Positions 33,823 through 43,496 of a stretch of 64,000 nt of DNA are shown piece after piece. A model generated the notes under the pieces. The model was not told where the DNA came from. It was given only the letters and a program-made list of their open reading frames with translations, and did not search any database. Position numbers and translations under genes: made by a program. Origin of the DNA: JANNSX01 sp041397825 (GTDB lineage Bacteria > Pseudomonadota > Alphaproteobacteria > Rhizobiales > Hyphomicrobiaceae); assembly GCA_041397825.1 (NCBI GenBank), contig JAWKVX010000003.1, forward strand, positions 496,001-560,000. Reading direction: 5' to 3'. Within the stretch, counting starts at the first letter, position 1, and each line of letters opens with the position of its first letter.

Positions 33823-36576
33823 TTGGCGACCAAGACCCCTCCGACGGGCGGCGATGGCGCGGGCGAAGGCCCGGCCGACATCCGTCCGGTCTCCATCGTC
33901 GATGAGATGAAGCAGTCCTACCTCGGTTACGCGATGAGCGTCATCGTCAGCCGGGCGCTTCCCGACGTGCGCGATGGTCTCAAGCCCGTGCACCGGCGGA
34001 TTCTCTACGGCATGAACGAGCTCGGCTTGTACTGGAACCGGCCCTACAAGAAGTCGGCGCGCGTCGTCGGCGACGTCATCGGCAAGTACCACCCGCATGG
34101 CGACAGCCCGGTCTACGACGCGCTCGTACGCATGGCGCAGGATTTCTCGATGCGCCTGCCACTCGTCGACGGTCAAGGCAATTTCGGCTCGGTCGACGGC
34201 GATCCCCCGGCGGCCATGCGCTACACCGAGTGCCGCCTCGCCAAGATCGCACATTCGCTCCTCGAGGACATCGACAAGGACACGGTCGACTTCCAGGAGA
34301 ACTACGACGGCTCGGAGAAAGAGCCGGTCGTGCTGCCAGCGCGCTTTCCAAATCTGCTCGTCAACGGTGCGGGCGGCATTGCGGTTGGCATGGCGACGAA
34401 TATCCCGCCGCACAATCTCGGTGAGGTGATCGACGCCTCGATTGCGCTCATCGACACTCCGGAGCTGTCCGACGACGAGCTCCTGGCGCTCGTGCCTGGC
34501 CCTGATTTTCCGACCGGGGGCATCATCCTCGGGCGAGCGGGCATTCGCTCGGCTTACTTGAAGGGGCGCGGCTCCATTACGCTCAGGGGTCGGGTGGTCA
34601 TCGAGGAGATCCGCAAGGATCGCGAGGCGATCATCGTCACCGAGATCCCGTATCAGTTGAACAAGGAGACGCTGATCGAGCGGATCGCCGATCTCGTTCG
34701 CGAGAAGAAGATCGAGGGCATCTCGAATATCTGGGACGAGAGCAACCGAGAGGGCATGCGCATCGTCATCGAGCTGAAGCGCGACGCCATGGCGGACGTG
34801 GTGCTGAACCAGCTCTATCGCTTCTCCTCGCTGCAGTCGTCCTTCGGCGCAAACATGGTGGCCTTGAACGGCGGCCGGCCGGAGACGATGACGCTCCGCG
34901 ACATGATCCTGGCCTTCAATGCGTTCCGCGAGGAGGTCGTCACCCGGCGAACGAAGCACCTGCTCGGCAAGGCGCGCGAGCGGGCCCATGTGCTGGTCGG
35001 CCTCGCCATCGCTGTCGCCAATATCGACGAGGTCATCCACCTCATCCGCCATGCACCCAATCCGTCGGCCGCACGCGAGGGGTTGATGGCGCGCGACTGG
35101 CCGGCGAAGGACGTGGCGCCGCTCGTCGCCCTGATCGCCGATCCGCGCCACAAGGTCTCGACCGAGGGCACCTATCGGCTCTCGGAGGAGCAGGCCCAGG
35201 CCATTCTGGACCTTCGTCTTCAGCGCTTGACGGGCCTCGGCCGCGACGAGATCGCCGGTGAGCTTCAGACCATCGGCACCCAGATCGCCGACTATCTCGA
35301 CATCCTGTCGTCGCGCGCTCGCGTCCAGGAGATCATCAAGGGTGAGCTCGGCGCGATCAAGGAGGAGTTCGGCACACCGCGCAAGACCGAGATCATGGAG
35401 ATCGACGGCGAGGTCGACGACGAGGATCTCATCCAGCGTGAGGACATGGTCGTCACGGTGAGTCACAAGGGCTACGTCAAACGCGTGCCGCTCTCGGCGT
35501 ATCGGGCGCAGCGGCGTGGCGGCAAGGGCCGTTCCGGCATGACGACGCGCGAGGAGGATTTTGTCACCCGCCTCTTTGTCGTCAACACCCATACGCCGGT
35601 GGTCTACATCTCGTCGCGCGGCATGGCCTACAAGATGAAGGTCTGGCGTCTGCCTTTGGCGACGCCGCAGGCGATCGGCAAGGCTCTGGTCAATCTGCTG
35701 CCGCTCGCCCCGGACGAGCGCATCACCACCATCCTGCCCCTGCCCGAGGACGAGTCGAGCTGGGAGACGCTCGACGTCATGTTTGCGACCAAGTCGGGCT
35801 ATGTCCGACGCAACAAGCTCTCCGACTTCGTCGAGATCAATCGCAATGGCAAGATCGCCATGAAGCTCGACGAGGGCGATCAGATCATCGGCGTCGGCAT
35901 CTGCTCCGAGAATGACGACGTGCTGCTGACGACGGCCGCCGGCCAGGCGATCCGATTCGCCGTCACCGAGGTTCGTGTCTTCAAGGGGCGCGATTCGACC
36001 GGCGTCCGGGGCATCGCTCTCGGCAAGGACGACCAAGTCATCTCGATGAGTATCCTCACCCATTTCGAGTCGAGCGGGGACGAGCGCGCCGCCTACCTGA
36101 AGATGCGCAAGGCGATCAGCGGCGAGGCGGGCGAGGAGGAGGCGGCCAGTGACGAGGAGGCCGTCGCCGACACGACGCTCGGCGATCAGCGCTATGTCGA
36201 GATGAGCGCCGCCGAGCAGCAAGTGTTGACGGTGTCTGCCAACGGCTACGGCAAGCGCACCAGCTCCTTCGAGTTCCGGACGACCGGCCGCGGCGGCAAG
36301 GGAATCGTCGCCATGATCGTCAACGAGCGCAACGGCCGGCTCGTGGCATCCTTCCCCGTCGAGGAGAACGATCAGATCATGCTCGTCTCCGACGGCGGCC
36401 AGCTCATCCGTTGCCCCGTGCACGACATCCGTGTCGCCGGCCGGAATACGCAAGGCGTCACGATCTTCCGCGCCGCCGAGGACGAGACGGTCGTCTCGGT
36501 CGAGCATATCCCCGAGGAGAATGGGGAGGATGAGGATGGGGAAGCGGGTGAGGCCGGAGAGGCCGGCGCTGTCTGA
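33823..36576 (+). CDS. gyrA: DNA gyrase subunit A
   Basis: A 917-residue GyrA. The catalytic Tyr is Y134 in AMRYTECR. The quinolone-resistance region reads HPHGDSPVYDALVRMA, so the positions equal to E. coli S83 and D87 are Ser95 and Asp99 (both kept), while the residue equal to A84 is Pro96. The GyrA box appears as QRRGGKGR about residue 565. The C-terminal beta-pinwheel ends in an acidic Glu/Gly tail. It starts with TTG at 33823 after AAGAGG. The ssb gene lies 4.8 kb upstream, an order like that of Rhizobiales. Confidence 0.97.
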   Translation: MATKTPPTGGDGAGEGPADIRPVSIVDEMKQSYLGYAMSVIVSRALPDVRDGLKPVHRRILYGMNELGLYWNRPYKKSARVVGDVIGKYHPHGDSPVYDALVRMAQDFSMRLPLVDGQGNFGSVDGDPPAAMRYTECRLAKIAHSLLEDIDKDTVDFQENYDGSEKEPVVLPARFPNLLVNGAGGIAVGMATNIPPHNLGEVIDASIALIDTPELSDDELLALVPGPDFPTGGIILGRAGIRSAYLKGRGSITLRGRVVIEEIRKDREAIIVTEIPYQLNKETLIERIADLVREKKIEGISNIWDESNREGMRIVIELKRDAMADVVLNQLYRFSSLQSSFGANMVALNGGRPETMTLRDMILAFNAFREEVVTRRTKHLLGKARERAHVLVGLAIAVANIDEVIHLIRHAPNPSAAREGLMARDWPAKDVAPLVALIADPRHKVSTEGTYRLSEEQAQAILDLRLQRLTGLGRDEIAGELQTIGTQIADYLDILSSRARVQEIIKGELGAIKEEFGTPRKTEIMEIDGEVDDEDLIQREDMVVTVSHKGYVKRVPLSAYRAQRRGGKGRSGMTTREEDFVTRLFVVNTHTPVVYISSRGMAYKMKVWRLPLATPQAIGKALVNLLPLAPDERITTILPLPEDESSWETLDVMFATKSGYVRRNKLSDFVEINRNGKIAMKLDEGDQIIGVGICSENDDVLLTTAAGQAIRFAVTEVRVFKGRDSTGVRGIALGKDDQVISMSILTHFESSGDERAAYLKMRKAISGEAGEEEAASDEEAVADTTLGDQRYVEMSAAEQQVLTVSANGYGKRTSSFEFRTTGRGGKGIVAMIVNERNGRLVASFPVEENDQIMLVSDGGQLIRCPVHDIRVAGRNTQGVTIFRAAEDETVVSVEHIPEENGEDEDGEAGEAGEAGAV

Positions 36577-36596
36577 GAGCCCTTGGCGTCAAGGCG

Positions 36597-36635
36597 ACGG
36601 GCCGGCTGCATCATGGCGCCGGCCCGTTTCGTTCA
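36597..36635 (+). terminator. Rho-independent terminator after gyrA
   Basis: Stem ACGGGCCGGC with its complement GCCGGCCCGT (10 bp), an 11-base loop, then TTTCGTTC. It lies 21 bases past the gyrA stop. Confidence 0.7.
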
Positions 36636-36650
36636 GGCTCGACTAGCCGA

Positions 36651-37007
36651 TCAGTTCCGGATGGCCGTTTCGATCAGCTTGTCGGCCTTGTCGCGCTGGG
36701 CTTGGCCGTTCTTGCGGGACAACTCGGCAAGGTCCGAGGTCGACGGCAGGACGCGGGCGCTGAACAGCTCCTCCAGCGTGTAGCCGTTGAGGGCAATCAG
36801 GTCGTTCACACGCTCCTGGAGATCCTTGCGGACCCGCTGCTTCTTCTGCTCGAACAACGTCTCGAGCTGGACGATCCATTGCTGGATCTGCCGTGGCGTT
36901 GCCGCCTCGGCCAGCTCCTCGATGAGCTTGGTGTCGCCGGTGGCGACCTGATCCTTCAGACTCTTGGCCGTGCCGCCATTGGCAGCAGGGGTCTCTGCGG
37001 GCTTCAT
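36651..37007 (-). CDS. Small coiled-coil protein, unknown
   Basis: A 118-residue hydrophilic, helix-rich protein without signal peptide. Residues about 30-95 are a probable coiled coil (RQIQQWIVQLETLFEQKKQ, then RVNDLIALNGYTLEELF). The last segment weakly recalls the N-terminal H-NS-type oligomerisation helix, but there is no DNA-binding motif. ATG 37007 has AAGGAG 8 bases upstream. It sits 25 bases downstream of the bactofilin gene on the same strand, so the two may work together at the cell envelope. Confidence 0.65.
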   Translation of the reverse strand: MKPAETPAANGGTAKSLKDQVATGDTKLIEELAEAATPRQIQQWIVQLETLFEQKKQRVRKDLQERVNDLIALNGYTLEELFSARVLPSTSDLAELSRKNGQAQRDKADKLIETAIRN

Positions 37008-37032
37008 GGTGAACTCCTTGTGCAATCGTGGC

Positions 37033-37488
37033 TCAGGCGGTCACGAGCTTGGCGGCGGCAAGCTCGACGGGCTTGGCCGTACCTTTGACCGGCAGCTCGC
37101 CACTGAGTGCCGTCTGGTGCGAGCGGCCGGCGAATACGGCACCCTCCTCGATGGACAGTGAGCGGTGGTAGATGTCGCCCTCGATCCGCGACTTCGCCTC
37201 GAGTGTAACGCGGCGTCCGCGGAGCGTGCCCTTCACGTGGCCGCTGACGACGATCTCGTCGGCGACGCAATTGCCCGTGATCCGGGCGCGCTCGCCGATC
37301 TTGAGATGGGCGCACTGGATGTCGCCCTGAAAGTCGCCGCTGATCTGGATGTGGCCATCCGAGAAGGCGTTGCCGACGATGGTCAGGTCCTTGCCGATGA
37401 CGGATGGCACATTGGCCTCCGTCAGCTCGATGCCCGGCCCGGTCACCTTCGTGTCCAGGACAGGCCCGTTCGTCTTACTCTGAAACAT
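37033..37488 (-). CDS. Bactofilin-type polymer-forming cytoskeletal protein
   Basis: A 151-residue bactofilin. The core beta-helix (about residues 28-115) has the repeated Gly/Val/Ile pattern: SVIGKDLTIVGNAFSDGHIQISGDFQGD, then ITGNCVADEIVVSGHVKGTLRG, and SRIEGDIYHRSLSIEEGAVFAG. Bactofilins form filaments at membrane sites and help to set cell shape or stalks. The flexible N- and C-terminal tails are normal. Start 37488 begins the family-like N-terminus. Confidence 0.9.
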   Translation of the reverse strand: MFQSKTNGPVLDTKVTGPGIELTEANVPSVIGKDLTIVGNAFSDGHIQISGDFQGDIQCAHLKIGERARITGNCVADEIVVSGHVKGTLRGRRVTLEAKSRIEGDIYHRSLSIEEGAVFAGRSHQTALSGELPVKGTAKPVELAAAKLVTA

Positions 37489-37900
37489 AGGCCGCAGCTC
37501 CGTTGATCGCGGGGGAGCCCTCATTGGGCTGACCGGCCCGATGCATCGGGCGTGCCAAGCCGGGTGCGGGCAACCGGAATACGCGCTCGTCTCGGGACCT
37601 GCCGCCCGACGGAGTGGCCTAGGCCGCTCGCGGGACTGCGAGGGCGTCCGGGTGGCGGTTGCAACTTGAGCGGGCGCGATCTGGACCTTCACCCGGGGGC
37701 AGACAGCCGACGGTATTTGCGAAGAGCCGGCCTGTTGGCCGCCGGTCCGACCCCACCGGAGTAGCCCTTCAGATGCGCTGTCGTGAAGCTAGCCGACAGG
37801 TGGGCGATGACGTAGAAGTGTCACGTCCAAAGGCGAGATTGCCGGACCTGAAAGAGACGGCCGGGGACGGCGGGCAGCAGAGGGTTGAGGGCACTGCGGC
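37489..37900. other. Intergenic region with a 16-bp perfect palindrome
   Basis: About 412 bases between the divergent bactofilin and acyltransferase genes. It includes GCCCGATGCATCGGGC (37536-37551), a perfect palindrome 48 bases upstream of the bactofilin start. No credible coding frame was found. The palindrome may be an operator or a stem in the bactofilin leader. Confidence 0.45.
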
Positions 37901-38956
37901 ATGAGGGCAAAGTTTCCTGAGCTGACCTACGCCTCGCCGAGCGACCATCGGGTCAAACGCTGGATCATCCACACCATCGAGGGGCTCTCCGGCCGCAAGC
38001 GTTTCCTGCCGCTCTACAAGGCCTGGCGCGACTTCATCGTGCCCCGGACGGATCGCGCCTTCACCGACATGCTGCGCCTGATCGAGGTCAGCCTCGAGAT
38101 CAAGGCCCGCCATTGGCCGCCGGTCCTCGAGCCCAAGACGCCACTGGTGATGATCGCCAATCACCCCTTCGGCATCGGCGATGGCATCGCCAGCCTAGCG
38201 CTCGCAGAGGCGCTGAACCGGCCGTTCAAGGTCCTGATCAACAACCAGCTCCTGCGCATTCCGGAGATCCGGCCCTACTCGCTGCCGATCGACTTCGAGG
38301 AGACGCGCGAGGCGCAGCTGCTCAACCTCAAGACCCGCAAGGAGGCGCTTGCCGCACTCGCCGTGGGGACGACCATCGTCGTCTTTCCGGCCGGCGGTGT
38401 CGCGACGGCCAGGCGGCCGTTCGGAAAGGCCGAGGACCTGCCGTGGAAGCTCTTCACGGCGAAGCTCATCCAGTCGGCCAAGGCGTCGGTGCTCCCCGTC
38501 TATTTCGAAGGGCAGAACGGGCCGCTGTTCCAGCTGGTCAGCCGGTTCTCGCTGACGCTCCGCCTGTCCTTACTCGTATCCGAGTTCCGCAAGTTCGCGG
38601 GCTCGACGGTGAAGATCAGGATCGGCGAGGTCGTGCCCTTTGCCGAGCTGAGAAGCGGCAACGATCGCAAGATGATGACCGAGGAACTGCATCGGCTCGT
38701 GCATGGACTGGCCGATCCGGATCCCGAGGCCGAGACCTCACGGATCGGCACGGCAGGCCGGCGCGTCGGACGGAAGGCCCGCGGTGTCGGACGCCTGGCC
38801 AAGCGCAAGGCGCGGCGCGCGGGGCGGCTCGCCCGCCACAAGGTCCGCCGGGTCCGCCGCCGGGTTCGGGTCCGCGCCATGCGCAAGACCGACGGCGCGA
38901 AGCCTGCGCCGATGCACCCGAGTGCTGGCAACCGGGACGGTGTCCGAGTCGGGTGA
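37901..38956 (+). CDS. Lysophospholipid acyltransferase-like protein with basic C-terminal tail
   Basis: A 351-residue protein. Residues about 75-270 are a PlsC-like acyltransferase: NHPFGIGDG with H88 and D94, a second block FEETREAQLLNLKTRKEAL, and FPAGGVATARRPFG (about 162-175) as the substrate loop. From residue 286 to 330 the chain is dominated by Arg, Lys, Gly and Ala, with RRVRRRVRVRAMRK at its end. This tail is longer and more basic than usual and may bind membrane phospholipids or nucleic acid. The specific acyl donor is not known. Confidence 0.82.
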   Translation: MRAKFPELTYASPSDHRVKRWIIHTIEGLSGRKRFLPLYKAWRDFIVPRTDRAFTDMLRLIEVSLEIKARHWPPVLEPKTPLVMIANHPFGIGDGIASLALAEALNRPFKVLINNQLLRIPEIRPYSLPIDFEETREAQLLNLKTRKEALAALAVGTTIVVFPAGGVATARRPFGKAEDLPWKLFTAKLIQSAKASVLPVYFEGQNGPLFQLVSRFSLTLRLSLLVSEFRKFAGSTVKIRIGEVVPFAELRSGNDRKMMTEELHRLVHGLADPDPEAETSRIGTAGRRVGRKARGVGRLAKRKARRAGRLARHKVRRVRRRVRVRAMRKTDGAKPAPMHPSAGNRDGVRVG

Positions 38957-38986
38957 GGGCACCGCACGCCTGCCGATAGTGCGGCC

Positions 38987-41704
38987 TCAATTCCTCGCTG
39001 CGGCAGATCCTTTGCCCCGTCCACCGAATATCAGGCGCTGATAGAGCACGCCGATGCCGATCAGCACGGCGCCGAGGCACAGGAACGAGAGAGCCTGCCA
39101 GAGGCCGGTCAAGCCGGAGAGATCGAAGACCGCGATCTTGACGGCAGCCAGCGTCACCAACAATCCGGATGCCAGCCGTGCCTCGATGGCGCCGCGCCAC
39201 AGGCCGTAGAGCAGGAGCACGACGCCGAGTGCGAGCCAAGCGACCGAGTGCGCCCAGTGCTCGGCGTCGGACGTTTCGAGCCAGATCGAGATCGTATCGC
39301 CCTGGAAGGCGTGCCGGACGCTGAGGGTGACATAGCCGAGGATCAGCACAAGGCCGAGCGATGTCACGACGACGGTTTGCCAGGCCGGCTGGCGGCCGCG
39401 GCCCTGCCGGGCGACGAGGAGCGCCATCAGTCCGGGTAGCAGATAGCCGGGGAGCAGCGAGGAGAGGACCGGCGGGCCGGTAACGGGATCACCGAGGAGC
39501 AGAGGATTGGCGAGGAGCCCGAGGCCGACCAGGGCAAAGAGAACGGCGATGCCGGCAAGGATCTCGGAGCCCCAGCGGAATACGGGATTGGCGCGTACGA
39601 GGTCGAGCCGCGTGAGGGTGAGCGACAGGCCGAGCCCGGCGATGACATGGAGTCCGACCTCGACATGATCGAAAGTCGTCGCCAGGGGATCGCCAGCGTT
39701 CAAAAGATGGCGGATCTCGAAGAAGACGAGAAGTGCGGCGAACAGCACCGTGAGGCCATCGGCCAGCCGGACGGCGAGGTCCTCGAACCTCGGCCGGAGC
39801 AGTCGAGCCGATTGCCAGAAGGCGAGCGCAGGAACGCCGTAGCCGAGCAGCAGCCAATTGATGATCGGCCAGCTACCGACGCTGACCCCCATGATGCGCG
39901 GATCGTAGATCACGCGAATGAGCACGATGCCGCCGAGCGTCGCTACGGCATAGCGCAACAGGGGGATGTCGCGGACCGAGGCGACGTAGGCTGCTCCGAG
40001 CGCTGCCAGCGCGAAGGCGACCGTCAGATAGCCACGCTCTAGAAGGGCGAAGAGGGCGAAGCTCAGAGCGGCGATCGTCGCGGCCGCGAAGGCGCCGGTC
40101 GTCAGTCGTGCGCTGTCCTCGGTTCCGGTCTCGGTCCTTTGGAAACGATCGGTGGCGAGTGTGAAGATCGCCGCAAGCGAGATGCCGGCGGCGGCAAAGG
40201 GAACTGAGCTGTCGAACTGGGTGACACGCAGGTAGGCAATGACCATGGCCAAGAGTGGCGTCGTCGTAGCGGCCGCCGCATAGCCGGCCGCCAGCTCGAG
40301 GGGGAGGCGGCGTCCGATCCACAGTCGCAGACCCGCAGCTGCCGCAACGCCGAGCGCCGCCATCGCGAGATAAGCCAGATAGGCCGAGATGCCGGACGGC
40401 AGTCGGAAGGTCTCACGAACGCCGGGTAAGAGACGGCTCTGGTCGGGGCCGATCTCGACACCGGTCCAGAGCAGGGCGACGGCGAGAGCGATAAAGCCGG
40501 CGAGCAGAATGGCCGCCACAGCTGGTGCGCTCTTCCAGGCCGCGGCGGCCAGCCCGATCATGGCCAGCGACGCCAATGGTAGCCAGCCGCCAAATGCTGT
40601 GGGCAATGCCAGGAGGCCCATGACGAGCAAGAGCGTCAGGGCGGCCAGAGCACCGGAGGCGATCCAGTCCGGCCGAGCCTCGCCATCCTCGACCCCGAGA
40701 TGCGGCTCGACCGCCATGAAGATCGCCGCCAGCGCCAGCTGGGCGAGGATATGAGTAACGAAGGGCCACTGGGTTTCCGGAGCCGCCGTCGCCGAGAGCA
40801 ACAGCACGCCCCACAGAAAGGCACCGGCAACACCGATTGCAGCGAGCCAAAGCCATCGGCGCGCCCGCGCCAACATGTAGGCGGCCGCTGCGACAACGGC
40901 GAGGAAGAGAACCAACGGCCAGTAGCTCGGAGACTGGGACGTCACGAGCGCCGGCGTCAGATACGAGGCCGCAAGACCGAGCGCTGCGAGCGCCGGGCCA
41001 TGGCGGAGCGCGCCGAGCATGGCCACGAGACCTGTCGCGCCAAGCAGGAGGAAGGCCGCGGTCGGGCCGAGGAAGCCGTAAAGGGCATGGGCGGCGTAGA
41101 TGGTCGCGAAGGCGACGACGATGGCGGCTGCGGTCAGGACGCCTGGGATGTAGGCCGAGGGAATGGCGACGCCAAGCTTGACCTCCCGGCGGCGCGACCA
41201 CTCACCCGCGATCGCGAGGCCGAGCGCCAACAGCGCGCCGAGCCAGATCCGGACGCGGGGACCGATGAGGCCAGCCTCGATCGAGTATCGGACGAGAAAG
41301 ATGCCGCCGAGTGCCAAGGCGATGCCGCCGAGCCAGACCGCCCATTTCGTGCCGAGCGCCTGCTCGACCCCGCCATAGGCTGACGGGGGAGGGGACGGAG
41401 TTCCTGGCATGGTGACCGACGGCGCCGCGGCCTCAGCGGCCGCGATGACATCGGCGTCGCTGGGCATGGTGGTCGCGGCCGGCGGCTCGACAACAGGCTC
41501 GCGACCGTCAGCCGCCGTTGGGACGGGACTTGCGGCCGCCGGTTCCTCCCTGGGCAGAGCCCGACCGGCCGCCACGTGTCGTTCGACATCGCCGAGCCGT
41601 TTGGATAGCCGCTCGACCTTGCTGCTGAGCCGACCGATCTGGGCAAGTGCCAAGCCTGCGAGCACGATGATCGCGAGCAGCAACAAGAAGATCACGGCGA
41701 GCAT
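38987..41704 (-). CDS. DUF2339 large integral membrane protein
   Basis: A 905-residue membrane protein. An N-terminal TM segment (MLAVIFLLLLAIIVLAGLAL) is followed by a coiled coil (residues about 22-50) and an Ala/Pro linker, then by about 25 hydrophobic segments with little loop between them. GTKWAVWLGGIALALGGIFLV near residue 130 is the DUF2339 signature. ATG 41704 was chosen over an upstream start that lacks family features. It is downstream of the two VWA genes, possibly in one unit. The biochemical role of DUF2339 is unknown. Confidence 0.85.
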   Translation of the reverse strand: MLAVIFLLLLAIIVLAGLALAQIGRLSSKVERLSKRLGDVERHVAAGRALPREEPAAASPVPTAADGREPVVEPPAATTMPSDADVIAAAEAAAPSVTMPGTPSPPPSAYGGVEQALGTKWAVWLGGIALALGGIFLVRYSIEAGLIGPRVRIWLGALLALGLAIAGEWSRRREVKLGVAIPSAYIPGVLTAAAIVVAFATIYAAHALYGFLGPTAAFLLLGATGLVAMLGALRHGPALAALGLAASYLTPALVTSQSPSYWPLVLFLAVVAAAAYMLARARRWLWLAAIGVAGAFLWGVLLLSATAAPETQWPFVTHILAQLALAAIFMAVEPHLGVEDGEARPDWIASGALAALTLLLVMGLLALPTAFGGWLPLASLAMIGLAAAAWKSAPAVAAILLAGFIALAVALLWTGVEIGPDQSRLLPGVRETFRLPSGISAYLAYLAMAALGVAAAAGLRLWIGRRLPLELAAGYAAAATTTPLLAMVIAYLRVTQFDSSVPFAAAGISLAAIFTLATDRFQRTETGTEDSARLTTGAFAAATIAALSFALFALLERGYLTVAFALAALGAAYVASVRDIPLLRYAVATLGGIVLIRVIYDPRIMGVSVGSWPIINWLLLGYGVPALAFWQSARLLRPRFEDLAVRLADGLTVLFAALLVFFEIRHLLNAGDPLATTFDHVEVGLHVIAGLGLSLTLTRLDLVRANPVFRWGSEILAGIAVLFALVGLGLLANPLLLGDPVTGPPVLSSLLPGYLLPGLMALLVARQGRGRQPAWQTVVVTSLGLVLILGYVTLSVRHAFQGDTISIWLETSDAEHWAHSVAWLALGVVLLLYGLWRGAIEARLASGLLVTLAAVKIAVFDLSGLTGLWQALSFLCLGAVLIGIGVLYQRLIFGGRGKGSAAARN

Positions 41705-41791
41705 GCCTCCCGGTGGCGGCCTCGGCCTCGACTCGCACGTTCCAGCCAAACGCCAGACTATCAGATTTGCCTGGCGCGGCCATCCGATCGG

Positions 41792-43426
41792 CTATTCCTG
41801 CGGCAGCACCACCTCGACGGTTCGTGGCGTGCCGGGCTCGACCTCGAAGCTGTCGGCATATTTCTGGCCGCCACGGATGGCTTCGACGTTGTAGCGGCCG
41901 GGTGCCAGGATATGTGTCGGTAGGGCGCCGACGCTTTCGCGGACCAGCGCCCCGTCTTGCGTATAGATTCGCCACTGGGTGTCTGCCACGGCCTCGCCAC
42001 CGCGCTGGGTGACGAGCTTCAGCGTCACGCTCGCCGCATCGTGCGTCAGTGTCATGTCGGTCAACCGGCCGGCCTCGATGCTGATGTCACCCTGGACCAG
42101 GCCGTTGGCGTCCCCGTAGAGACTCTTCACATGATAGATGCCGGCGTTGAGGCGCAGGATGACGCCGAGCTTGACCCCGGACACGATCAGGGTCCGGTTG
42201 CCGGCCTGGTCCTGCTCGTCCGAGTAGATCTCGCTGACGACGGCCCCGCTCGGGATGTCGGCACCGTCCGCCGACTTGGCGAGCAGACGCAGGCCGCCCG
42301 CATTGAGCACGAAGAGCTCGCGTGACGGCCGACCGGGCTCGATCCTGACGCTTCGGGTCGCGTAGGCCTTGCCGAAGGAGACGTTGACCATGTAGTCCCC
42401 CGGCGGCAGGGCAACGCGCGGGGCTGCGTCCTCGGATTTCGCTACCAGCCGATTGAGACCGTCATCGCCGGCCTTGCGGTCGTAGATGCGCCAGACGAGA
42501 CCCGTATCGATTTGCGGTCCAGGGTCGGCCAGGAGTGCGGCGAAACGAATCGAGATCTTGCCGTCCGCCGCAGGTTGGGCCGCCGGCGCGTCCTCGGGAA
42601 GAGCGGTGACAGCGCTCTGCATCACGAGGCCGGCGGGATCCTCGCTGTCGCCGCCACCGTCTTGGTCGACACCGCTCGCATCCACCCCGGCGTAGCTGCC
42701 TGCCGATGCGTCGGCCGTCATGGCCTCCTCATCGGTGTCGGCTGTGCCGGCGGCTCCATTCTTGGGTAGCACTGACTTCCGGAAGGCCTTGTTCAACGCC
42801 GCGGACAGCTTGGCCGCGTTGGCAACCTCGAAGTAGGTGCCGCCCGATAGCTTGGCGATGCAGCGGAGCGCCTTCAGATCCTCACCCCCCGGTCCGCGCA
42901 GGGCGACGACATCAATTCTCACCTTTTGTTCGGCCTTGGCTTCGCGTGCCGCCGCGCAAGGGTCGGCATTGCAGGTATCGATGCCGCCAGCGACGAGGAT
43001 GAGACGAGCCGGTCCCGCATCCGGGCCGAGCGCGGCCGTCGCCTCTCGTACTGCCAAAGCGAGAGGCGAGGAGCCCGTCGGCCGGAGCGGCGCAATCTGC
43101 TTGGCCAGGGCGGCGGCCGCCATGGGCCGCGGGGGGGAGAGCACGGAGACATCCTCGCAAGCCTTGGCCTTGCGATGACCGAAGGCGGCGATTCCGAGGT
43201 CGAGCTTGCCCTCATAGCGTTGCAGGATGACGGCGAGCGCATTTTTCGTCGCCTCCATCTTGGTCTCGTTGCCGAGCGCACTCTGCATGGCGACGGACGA
43301 GTCGATCACCAGCATGGTGCGGGCTTGCCGATCCTGCGCCCGTGCCGGGCTCTGGATGAAGCCCGCGGTCAGAAGCGACAGGCCGAGCACGGCGGTCACG
43401 GCGACCTGTCTCAGGAGGCTTGGCAC
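41792..43426 (-). CDS. Secreted VWA-domain protein with degenerate MIDAS and beta modules
   Basis: A 544-residue protein. A GTG start at 43426, with GGAGAG upstream, gives a clean signal peptide ending in SPARAQ; ATG 43465 is the alternative. The VWA domain (about residues 32-220) begins with IDSSVAMQ, where the DxSxS metal motif has Ala in the last position. The C-terminal half carries three modules with the pattern L-x-x-G-x-Y-x-V (PPGDYMVNV, NAGIYHVKS, APGRYNVEA). An acidic linker joins the parts. It is 70 bases downstream of a related gene and is likely to be its partner. Confidence 0.78.
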   Translation of the reverse strand: MPSLLRQVAVTAVLGLSLLTAGFIQSPARAQDRQARTMLVIDSSVAMQSALGNETKMEATKNALAVILQRYEGKLDLGIAAFGHRKAKACEDVSVLSPPRPMAAAALAKQIAPLRPTGSSPLALAVREATAALGPDAGPARLILVAGGIDTCNADPCAAAREAKAEQKVRIDVVALRGPGGEDLKALRCIAKLSGGTYFEVANAAKLSAALNKAFRKSVLPKNGAAGTADTDEEAMTADASAGSYAGVDASGVDQDGGGDSEDPAGLVMQSAVTALPEDAPAAQPAADGKISIRFAALLADPGPQIDTGLVWRIYDRKAGDDGLNRLVAKSEDAAPRVALPPGDYMVNVSFGKAYATRSVRIEPGRPSRELFVLNAGGLRLLAKSADGADIPSGAVVSEIYSDEQDQAGNRTLIVSGVKLGVILRLNAGIYHVKSLYGDANGLVQGDISIEAGRLTDMTLTHDAASVTLKLVTQRGGEAVADTQWRIYTQDGALVRESVGALPTHILAPGRYNVEAIRGGQKYADSFEVEPGTPRTVEVVLPQE

Positions 43427-43496
43427 TCGTCTCTCCGTGAGGCGGACCCGCGCCCGCCGACCCATTCGAAGGGTGAGCTTGCATGATCGTGCGGCA

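Noticed and set aside
33421..36507. Minus-strand open frame of more than 1000 codons antisense to gyrA
   Set aside because: It lies wholly opposite gyrA, has no recognisable domain, and long antisense frames are common in high-GC genes.
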